Assembly: GCF_027595985.1 (NCBI RefSeq)
Contig: NC_073313.1
Coordinates: 85,170,899 to 85,234,898 of the forward strand
DNA: 64,000 nt
DNA from: Sorex araneus
Lineage: Eukaryota > Chordata > Mammalia > Eulipotyphla > Soricidae
Direction: 5' to 3'
Shown here: in pieces, positions 56,431-64,000 of the stretch
Numbering within the stretch: the stretch's first letter is position 1
Layout: each line of letters opens with the position of its first letter
Notes under the pieces: generated by a model
Told to the model about the DNA's origin: nothing
The model's input: the letters and a program-made list of their open reading frames with translations, nothing else
The model's database searches: none
Program-made: the position numbers and the translations under genes

Positions 56431-56604
56431 CATGGTTATGGGGGCTTCATTTTATGCTCCCTTCTGGGAGAAGTAGCCATGAGTTCTTGTCGGTGCCCTA
56501 TGAGGAGACTATCTGGCTCCGGCAAGTGGTGGCTTATGGACATGCCCAGAACTCATGGCTACTTCTCGCAGAAGGGACCATAAAATGAGGCCCCCATAAC
56601 CATG
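56431..56604. repeat. Inverted repeat, 57-bp arms, 60-bp loop
   Basis: The arms 56431-56487 and 56548-56604 are reverse complements at 54 of 57 positions. The similarity continues outward at lower identity to about 56266 and 56773. It is the 5' module present head to head, at the 5' terminus of the VAV3-bearing element. Confidence 0.93.
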
Positions 56605-56911
56605 CCATTGGACTCCGTGCCAGGCTGTTTTTACTCAGGGCGTCCCAGAGTGGGGCAAGTGAGAACCCTCCCCACCCCAAGGGATCCAGCCCCGGCAGCC
56701 AAACTCCAAAGCACAACTGTCACCTCGCTCCAGGCCACTTTCCATATGCTCGGGTCAAGCCTCACACATGAGTAAAGTCCATGGAACCCAGGTAATGTGG
56801 AACTTTGTGACCTTGGACTCTGGATTCAATGGGACCCGGGAACAGAGATCATCTGCTTGCTTCCCCCAGTCTCCGGCAGTCCAGGGGTCACGCATATAAG
56901 TCACACCCAAA

Positions 56912-57478
56912 CCAAAGTATCGCTTCTATCACTTGTCTTCTTGTTAATCTTCGATTTGTCCGAGTGGGCGCCAATAACGTCTCCATTTGTCCCTGTCGCG
57001 TACTAGTGTAGCCCAGTGATGTCTGCTCGCTCCAGAAACACGAAGAGCCTCAAACTGTTCATTCAGGGATATGAGGAAGAAGTCGAATGAACTCATTGGT
57101 GGGTGGCCACGCGGTCTTTTGATGTCCCTTGGAATCCAGTTGTTACCAACTGCTCTAGTTCAGCGGTTATCTCTGAAGTGCATTACATGTCCGGCCCATC
57201 TGATTTTTGATGTCTTGGCAAACGAGGCAGTGTCCCTGATTCTTGACCATCGACGGAGGTCAGAACTCCGGATTCCTTCTCTCACTTGAGTGAGACATGA
57301 TACTCCTAGCATAGCTCTTTCGATACCTCTTTGGGATACACGAATAATGTTCTCATCCTGTTTGCGTAGGGCCCAGGTCTCCGAGGAGTATAGTAGTGCA
57401 GGAAAAATGGTGGAATCAAAAAGATGTGCCTGGAGCCAAAGGTTCTTCGTCCTCTTAACCACTTCTTCTTCCCTTTTG
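56912..57478 (-). mobile_element. RTE 3' fragment, 5'-truncated
   Basis: On the minus strand: the C-terminal part of the RTE protein (57478-57160; LWLQAHLFDSTIFPALLYSS, ETWALRKQDENIIRVSQRG, AMLGVSCLTQVREGI, KIRWAGHVMHF) and the short 3' end near 56912. It is better preserved than the 9.1-kb copy. At 57478-57485 it abuts the interior of an L1 3' UTR. Confidence 0.92.
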
Positions 57479-57484
57479 TTCTCT

Positions 57485-58645
57485 CTCCTGTTTGATATTG
57501 TAGTTTGCAATAGAGCTATTGAGTGGCCATCATGTTCGGTTTATAGTCTACTTTAGGCATGCAGCTTTCAACCCGAGTGGGTCCTCCCAACATTCTCTAG
57601 TAGGTGTTCCCTTCTCTATTTGAGTGCCTTTTCCCCCAGCATGTGAGGCCAGTTTCCAATCTGTGGGGCAGACCTCCTGGTTCTTATCTCTACTGCTCTT
57701 GGGTGTTAGTCTCCCATTCTGCTAATTTATATTCCACAGATGAGTGCGATCTTTCTATATCTGTCTCTTTCTTTCTGACTCATTTCACTCAACATGATAC
57801 TTTCCATGTTGATCCACTTATATGCAAAGTTCATGGCTTCATCTTTTCTAACAGCTGCATAGTATTCCGTTGTGTAGATGTACCAAAGTTTCTTGAACCA
57901 TTCACCTGTTTTGGGGCACTCCGTTTTTTTCCAGATTTTGGCTATTGAAACAGTGCTGCAATGAACATACAAGTGCAGATGTCATTTCTACTATACCTTT
58001 TTGAATCTTCAGGATATATTCCCAGGAGTGGTATTGCTGAGTCAAATGGGAGCTCAATTTCTAATTTTTTGAGAATCATCCATATTGTTTTCCAAAAGGC
58101 CTGAACCAATGGGCATTCCCACCAGCAGTGAAGGAGGATCCCTTTCTCTCCACATCCGTGCCAACACTGGTTGCTTTTGTTTTTTTGGATGTGGGCTAGT
58201 CTCTATGGTATAAAATGATATCTCATTGTTGTTTTGATCTGCATCTCCCTGATGATTAGTGATGTAGAGCATTTTCTCATGTGCCTCTGAGCCATTTGGA
58301 TTTCTTCTTTGAGAAAGTTTCTGAGCTTGTAACTATCTCACGGTTATTCAATAAAATTAAACAAATTAAAAAAAAACAAGAGAAAGTTTCTGTTCATTTC
58401 ATCACCCCATTTTTTTGATCGGGTTGGCAGTTTTCTTCTTGTGGAGTTCAAGCAGTGCCTTGTATACCCTTGATATCAACCCCTTATCGGATGGGTATTG
58501 GGTGAATATCCTTTCCCATTCTGTAGACTGTCTTTGTACAGTTGTCACTGTTTCTTTTGAGGTGCAGAAGCTTCTGAGCTTAAGATAGTCCCATTTATTT
58601 ATCTCTCTTTTGACTTGCTTGGCCAGTGGCGTGTCATCTTTGAAT
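57485..58645 (-). mobile_element. L1 3' half of ORF2, antisense
   Basis: On the minus strand: ORF2 C-terminal region (58645-57725) ending in ALICGI, then part of the 3' UTR (57724-57485) without its A-rich end. It is split by a 56-bp insertion at 58324. Frames at 58272-58054 and 57972-57727 show the YYAAVRKDE and SQKERDRYRK blocks. Confidence 0.9.
58324..58379 (+). mobile_element. 56-bp retroposed L1 tail with TSD
   Basis: Contains only the L1 3' terminus (CTTGTAACTATCTCACGGTT, ATTCAATAAAATTAAAC) and an A-rich tail. It is flanked by GAGAAAGTTTCTG at 58311-58323 and 58380-58392. It is an extreme 5' truncation. Confidence 0.9.
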
Positions 58646-60140
58646 ATACCATAGTTTTAGACATACTATGTTCCAGATCCAATCCCAGTACCAGCGCCCT
58701 CTTCCCTTCACCAGTGTCCCCTCCCACCCTTCCCTCCACCATGTTTTCTCCCTTGCAATCAACCCTATCCCCAGCCTGTTGTCTTGACAGGCACATTTTT
58801 AAGTTGGCTGCTGAAGTTTGCATCTCTTGTTTTCAGGGTTGTTGACTCTGTAGTTTGAATATTTAGCTATACCACTCCTTTACAACACCTTTGTAATTAG
58901 ATCCACTTAATCCCTGCTTCCTGTTGTGTCCAGTCTATCTATTTCCGACACCCCCTCCAGGTTTCTTTTCTTCTCTACCCTTCTTCATCCTATACTCTGG
59001 GCCAAGGATGATCTAGGCATCCCCCACTTTCAAATATTTCATTCTTTCATCCAGTTATTCTATATTTGACCTATAAGTGGGATCATACAGTGTTTGTTCT
59101 TCTTCTGTCTTATTTCATTAAATATAATCTCTTCTAGTTTAATCCACCTTGCAGCAAATTGCATGATTTCATCTTTCCTTACAGCTGCATAGTATTCCAT
59201 TATGTATACATACCACATTTTTGTGATTCATTTATCTATTGTTGGACATCTAGGTTAATTCCATATCTTAGCTAGTGTACTAAGTGCTGTAATAAATAAT
59301 GTTGTGCATATGTCTTTTTGAAGAAATGCTTTTGTGTCCTGAAGCTAGATAACCAGACATGGAAAGTCTTGATCATGTGGCAGCTCAATTATTAGTTTAT
59401 TGTGATATATCCATATTGTTTTCCATAAAGGTTGCAACATTCTCACCAAAACGGATTAAAAGTTCCTTCCACCACACCACCATCAATACAGATTGTTCCC
59501 AGTATTTTTTTTTGCTTTTTGGGAGTCACACCTGGCAATGCACAGGGGTTACTCCTGGCTCTGCACTCAGGAATTATTCCTGGCAGTGCTCAGGGGACCA
59601 TATGGGATGCTGGGACACGAACCCGGGTTGGCTGCGTGCAAGGCAAACGCCCTACCTGCTGTACTATTGCTCCAGCCCCTCCCTGTATTTTTGACATGTG
59701 CCATTCTCACTAATATAAGATGGCATTTAATTTTCCTCCTGGTTTGGATTTCCCTAAAATTAAGTGATGATGAGCATTTTTCTATGTGCCTATTAACCTT
59801 CATCACTTGGTCTTCCTCAGAGAAGTCATTTTCGCTACACTTTTTTGATGAGGTTCCTGGATTTTTTTCTTGATCTTTTTAAATACTTTATATATTGTGG
59901 ATATCAACCCTTTATCTGATTGTTGAGCGTGAATATTTTCCCATTCAGTTAGCTGTATTTTAGTTTTATCCTGTGTTTCATTTTCATTAAGGAAAGTTTT
60001 TAATTTGATATAGTTCCATTTATTTCTTTTTTATTCTGTTTTCTTTGTCAGTAACATTGTATCATTGAAGACAACTTTGAGGTACAGGTTTTGGAGCATT
60101 CTGCATATATTTTCCTCAAGGTATAGATTCTGGTAATTTC
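58646..60140 (-). mobile_element. Older L1, antisense (3' UTR and ORF2 end)
   Basis: The 3' UTR spans about 58650-59090 and the ORF2 C-terminal part about 59090-60140 (plus strand: GATCATACAGTGTTTGTTCT, GCTGCATAGTATTCCATTAT, CAACCCTTTATCTGATTG). It is interrupted by a SINE-A. The 3' UTR type differs from the younger copies but matches 63.55-63.78 kb. Confidence 0.82.
59503..59688 (-). mobile_element. SINE-A inside L1, antisense
   Basis: Well preserved: TTTTTTTTTGCTTTTTGGGA at the tail, GGACACGAACCCGGGTTGGC in the B-box region, head ending ATTGCTCCAGCCCC. Similar sequence on both sides (CCAGTATTTTT and CCTGTATTTTT) is the likely target-site duplication. Confidence 0.94.
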
Positions 60141-61217
60141 TAAGTGAAACCATGCCCAATGATGCCAAGGAAGGATGGAAAAGGTGCTAAAAAACTAAAT
60201 GCAAGCATGTGAGACCGACTAAGGTGTGCATAGTTTGTCTTCCACATAGATAATGTTCAGGTTGCCTAGGATGAAGACAAGACTTAGAAGATAAAGGAGA
60301 CTATTGAGCTGTTCTTTATTAGGGAAATTGACACAAGGTCACTTCTCTCACCCTCCACCCATTGTTGAGTAATCAGAACTGTGAAGGGATGTATGGGAAG
60401 CAATTTAGATCAAGAGAAAAACTTTGTTTCAGGAAAGACCAGGAGATAAAGGTAAAACTCTGAAACCATCTGCTTTCCTGTTACCTGGTTTATTTGTTGC
60501 TTCTAAAATTAAGCGGAGAAAGAACAAGTCAGCAACTCCTGTGACACATTTCACTATTTTCACTACACGAAGTCTTTGAATGGCAATCAGAAATCCTGTC
60601 CAAAATTAATTATTTCTCTGTATAATACAAATGTAATACTAATCTTTGAATAATCTTCAAAAGTGTTTTTATTAGCACCTCTTCCAAAGTAAATTTTCTC
60701 ACCAAACCAACAACCAAAGGGCATATGGCCCTCCACTAAAGTTTAATCCAAATCTCTAACCTCAGAAAAGTTCTTTCCCAGTCAGGCCCTGCCCTGGGCT
60801 ATTCACAAAACAAGAGAGTTGGAATGAATAGATAGTGCATTTTCCTCTGTCTTTGATATGGCAGACCCAAATGCAACTGCTAGGATGTGTGCTGAGATAT
60901 CATAGTTAATATCTAACCAATTTTCTAAATGGATAGATGATATATAAGGAATTAACCTATATCTTGCTTCTTAAAATATAAATTCCAATATTTCTGAAGA
61001 TGCACGTGCATCTTTGTGTCAGAGGATGAATCCTAAAGTGGATGAGCCAATTTAATCAAGGAAAGCATGCCAGATTAGCAGGCTGGTAGCTTTTCCCTTA
61101 ACAAGGTTATAAATTAGTTAGATTATTTGGCCTATGTCTCATTTTTCTTAATGAATATAATTGAGGATAACTATAGCATGTCTGTTGGAATTTCTGTGAC
61201 TATTTGAAGGAAAACAA
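60141..61217. other. Unassigned DNA
   Basis: No gene, and none of the window's repeat families. No frame over 60 codons of interest. It may be unique sequence. Confidence 0.4.
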
Positions 61218-61385
61218 ACATTATTTTTGGTTTTGTGGCCACACTCAGCAGTGCTCGGGGCTTACTCCTGGCTCTGTTCTCAGGGTTCACTCCTGTTGTG
61301 CTGGGGGACCACATTGGGTGCTGAGGATCAAATTTGTGTTAGCATGTGCAAAAGAAAAGAAACATCTGTACTCTCTCTAGCTCCA
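61218..61385 (-). mobile_element. SINE-A, antisense
   Basis: Antisense: TTTTTGGTTTTGTGGCCACA, CTTACTCCTGGCTCTGTTCT, GAGGATCAAATTTGTGTTAG (B-box region, decayed), CTCTCTCTAGCTCC at the head. Confidence 0.85.
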
Positions 61386-61500
61386 AAATCTGTTTAGTAG
61401 CTGGAGAGATTCTAACAAAGTGCCATACACTTTGGAAGAACTCAATGTGTGTTTATTATAATTATAATTCTTATTATAAAAATAATGACTACTGTGTAAG

Positions 61501-61750
61501 TGGGGCTGGAGCGATAGCACAGTGGTAGGGTGTTCGCCTTTCACACAGCCGACCCATGTTTGATTCCTCCACCCCTCTCAGAATCCCAGCAAGCTACCGA
61601 GAGTATCGCACCTGCACGGCAGACCCTGGCAAGCTACCCGTGGCGTATTGGATATGCCAAAAACAGTAACAATAAGTCTCACATGGAGAGACGTTACTGA
61701 TGCCCGCTTGAACAAATCGATGAACAATGGGATGACAGTGACAGTGACTG
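61501..61750 (+). mobile_element. SINE-B (tRNA head, RTE tail)
   Basis: A sense copy with an intact A-box area (GGGGCTGGAGCGATAGCACA), CATGTTTGATTCCTCC, body GCAAGCTACCGAGAGTATCG, and a tail with AAATCGATGAACAATGGGAT and GACAGTGACAGTGACTGTGG. Confidence 0.94.
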
Positions 61751-61935
61751 TGGTAGTGACCCAGAATTATGACGGGTTTTTGAGGGGTGGGTTCTGTCTG
61801 TAAAATTCTATGCAAGGAAACATACAATAACAAAGTGTGCAAAGGTAAATAAAAGAGACCATTCCATTTTCTATTCCTACAAGAGGAAATTTCCAAGCAG
61901 GTCACAATATCTTAGACATCAAAAAAGTTAAAGTT

Positions 61936-62102
61936 CCCAGGGATGGATAGATAGCACAGTGGGTAGGGTATTTGCCTTACACATGGTTGACCCAGGTTCT
62001 ATCTCCAGCAGCTCACATGGTCCACCAAGCTTGCCAGGAGTGATCCCTGAGGAGCACAGAGTAAGCCCTGAACACCCGTAGCTGTGGCCCAAAAACAAAG
62101 AA
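61936..62102 (+). mobile_element. SINE-A (tRNA-derived)
   Basis: A sense copy: GATAGATAGCACAGTGGGTA, CCCAGGTTCTATCTCCAGCA, GCCAGGAGTGATCCCTGAGG, tail CCCAAAAACAAAGAAAAGG. Confidence 0.9.
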
Positions 62103-62239
62103 AAGGAAAAACTGATAAAAGAAAAATGTCAAAAGTCCCATAAAACAAACAGAAATATGTTCTGTTCCTACCCTTAGAAATCATATTTTCACACATTTCA
62201 AGGTTTACACTTTTCAGCAATCCAGGCAAGATTTCTTAG

Positions 62240-62868
62240 TTGAGAACTTCTAGTGATATTTCTCTATCCCTCATCCCATCATTTCCCTTTAGCAGTTTTG
62301 CTGTTAACTTTGTTACTTAACCCTAATCTTCATCCCTCCCTAACTGGCTACTCTATTTAAACCATACCATTCTATTTATTCAGTTATAGACATGGCCCTT
62401 TATTCCATTCTACTCCCTTATTCTATCTCACTCAATCCCTTTATTCTCCATCACCCTTCCCCTATATTCCATGAGACTTCTCCCATCTATCCCTAACCAC
62501 GTGATTCCCTACATTTCACATGCCTCCAACCCTCTATTCCCTATAATGCATTCCCCTTTATTCCAGGAGTCCCCCCTCCTTTACTGCTTTTGGTGCATTT
62601 CCCTTCAGTCCCCTCAGTCCTGCCCTTAATTCTCTATCATGGGCCTCCCTTTATTTCACTATTCTATATCATCTCTCATTTCTTTCCCCCATCAAATGTT
62701 CCCTTTTATTACTCAACACCATCACCCCCTTTATTCTTTCACATTCCTATTTATTTTCTCTCATGTGTTCCTTTCTATTCCACATCATTTGTCTGTTACA
62801 TGCCCCACCATGTGTGCACTTTATTCTATGTCTCCTCTCAAACCCTTCCCTTTTCATTTTTACAAGGT
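62240..62868. repeat. Pyrimidine-rich minisatellite-like DNA
   Basis: Irregular repeats of a phrase such as CCCTTTATTCCA or CCTTTATTCTCCATCACCC recur every roughly 20-60 bp on a strongly C+T plus strand, densest at about 62390-62800. The 102- and 131-residue frames across it are repeat artefacts. Confidence 0.7.
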
Positions 62869-62869
62869 T

Positions 62870-63545
62870 ATGGAAAAGGTTATGGCAGAGTCTCTTGCCT
62901 CTGTGCCTGGCTGTCTTCACTGGGGCCTCTCGGAGGATGTGGATTGAGTCTCCCTCCCCACCCCGAGCAGAGCTCCAGCTGCTGAAGACTTCCAGAACTC
63001 AGCCACAGTCATGCTCTAGGCTACTCTCCACATGCTTGGACGAGCCTCACGCATGAAGGAACTGGCAGAGGAACCGAGGTGTGCAGGATCCGGGGCTGAG
63101 ATCTCCAAGCCTGCTCAGATCAGGACTGGGCCTCTTCCACCCAGATCCCCCATTTTCCAGTAGCTAGGCGGTCACACCCAGAAACTGCCCCTGGCACCCT
63201 GTAATCCCATCAACGGCCAACTACAAAATCAACTATAAAATCAATACCATAAACTATAAAACCAAGCTCCTGGAAGACATCTTATAGCTTAATTCTCCCT
63301 CTCAGAGAACCTGGAAAACTACCAAGATTTTCCTGCCTTCATGGGAGAGCCTGAAAAGCTCCCAGTGGCATATTTATATGCCAAATACAGTAACTCATTC
63401 TCCTGGCCCTGAAAGAGCCTCTAATGCGGCACCATTGGGAAGGAAGAGTGAAGAAAAGCTACTAAAATCTCTGCCCTAGGACTAATGGAGACGTTACTGG
63501 GCCAGCTCAAGCAAATTGACGATCAACAGGATGATAGTGATAGTG
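62870..63545 (+). mobile_element. RTE-tailed composite retroposon
   Basis: 5' module (62895-63065: CTGGCTGTCTTCACTGGGGC, CACGCATGAAGGAACTGGCA), a second module (63075-63220: GAGGTGTGCAGGATCCGGGG, GGCGGTCACACCCAGAAACT), the SINE-B-like body (63300-63400: CAGAGAACCTGGAAAACTAC), a CCTGGCCCTGAAAGAGCCTC block, and an RTE tail ending in GTGATAGTGATAGTGA. The same plan is seen at 4.0-4.67 kb in antisense. Confidence 0.78.
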
Positions 63546-63549
63546 ATAG

Positions 63550-63780
63550 TGAAGGTTACGATAGTTGTTTTTAGGTATAATGTTCTAGCACTAATCCCAC
63601 CACTAGTGTCTACTTCCCTCCACCACGGGTTCCCCAGTTTCCCCCCATGCCCCATCCCAGCCACCTCAATAGGCACATTATGAAGTTTGGTGGTGGCAGT
63701 TTGTATCTCATGTTTTCCGTGCTGTTGAGTCTGTGCTTTAAATATATAGCTATACCACTCCTCATATTAACAATATACTT
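63550..63780 (-). mobile_element. L1 3' UTR, antisense, older type
   Basis: The plus strand resembles 58.68-58.88 kb: CACCACTAGTGTCTACTTCC, CCTCAATAGGCACATTATGA, ATATATAGCTATACCACTCC. It has no coding part. Confidence 0.65.
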
Positions 63781-64000
63781 GAGGTCCCTGACCTTTATTC
63801 CCCCTTTGCTTTGTTTTCTCATCTTCCTTGCTCCCTCAATTTCTTTCCTTCTGTGCCCCATTTCTCCCTGTACTTTAAAGTCAAGTCAAAAAATAACCTC
63901 TATTCCCCACAACATGTTCCCCTTCATTCCCCTCATTCTTGCCCTTGAGTCCCTATCATGAGTCCCCTTTATTCCACATCACCCTCCCTCTATCCCTACC
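63781..64000. repeat. Pyrimidine-rich minisatellite-like DNA, continued
   Basis: The same style of phrases as 62.24-62.87 kb (CCCTTTATTCCACATCACCC near 63966-63985; TTCCCCTTCATTCCCCTCAT). It runs off the window. Confidence 0.6.

Larger units (their letters stand above)
55354..56903 (-). mobile_element. RTE-tailed composite carrying VAV3 exon 1 (copy 2), with large foldback
   Basis: On the minus strand: an inverted 5' module arm (56903-56548), a 60-bp loop, the 5' module (56487-56200), the junction block shared with the RTE 5' region (about 56200-56165), VAV3-derived sequence (about 56160-55610), the SINE-B-like body (55600-55500), an RTE 3' portion about 50 bp longer than in copy 1, and the tail ending near 55354. 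Possible imperfect target-site duplications (16 of 18 matching) lie at 55336-55353 and 56904-56921. No transposition ORF is present. Confidence 0.85.

Noticed and set aside
62590..62985. A 131-residue proline/phenylalanine-rich frame
   Set aside because: It is an artefact of C+T-rich repeats without stop codons.

Overview
The window looks like nuclear DNA from a placental mammal, most likely a shrew (Soricidae, Sorex-like). Three things point there. First, L1 LINEs of the mammalian type are everywhere on both strands. Second, two very abundant SINE families share one tRNA-like head (A-box and B-box) that I recognise from memory as the shrew type. Third, there is an RTE-clade LINE. The species call is inference. 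I see no intact host protein-coding gene, no functional RNA gene, and nothing bacterial or viral. The window is a gene-poor region built almost entirely from layered retroposons.

Layout: 0.6-9 kb holds L1 3' pieces, SINEs and old diverged DNA. 9.1-12.5 kb is a complete but dead antisense RTE element with a 15-bp target-site duplication (TSD). 12.5-20.7 kb is a pile of L1 fragments in both orientations, a U6 snRNA pseudogene and microsatellites. 21.8-26.6 kb holds three composite elements that end in an L1 3' tail; two have clear TSDs. 27.3-28.0 kb is an RTE-tailed composite. 28.2-34.5 kb is a near full-length sense L1 (ORF1 and ORF2, many disabling changes). 34.5-40 kb is old L1 DNA shredded by SINEs. 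40.1-45.7 kb is a full-length antisense L1 with a probable TSD. 48.3-49.4 kb and 55.4-56.9 kb are two copies of an RTE-tailed composite that carries a copy of the first coding exon of VAV3. 50.1-51.0 and 54.2-55.0 kb are two copies of another composite. 51.6-51.95 kb is a GAAA microsatellite. 57.5-60.1 kb is antisense L1. 62.2-64 kb holds pyrimidine-rich minisatellite-like DNA around another composite.

How the parts work together: two retrotransposition engines, L1 and RTE, appear to have mobilised a modular set of non-autonomous elements. The short SINE (called SINE-A here) ends in A-rich DNA as L1 passengers do. The longer SINE (SINE-B) ends in a segment homologous to the last codons of the RTE reverse-transcriptase ORF plus its short 3' end, and its body is also present inside the 5' region of the complete RTE. 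A reusable set of 5' modules is attached in other copies to the RTE tail, to the L1 tail or to captured host sequence. The most striking case is the VAV3 exon-1 capture: both copies keep the same 68-codon length and share changes relative to VAV3, so they derive from one captured ancestor that was copied at least twice.
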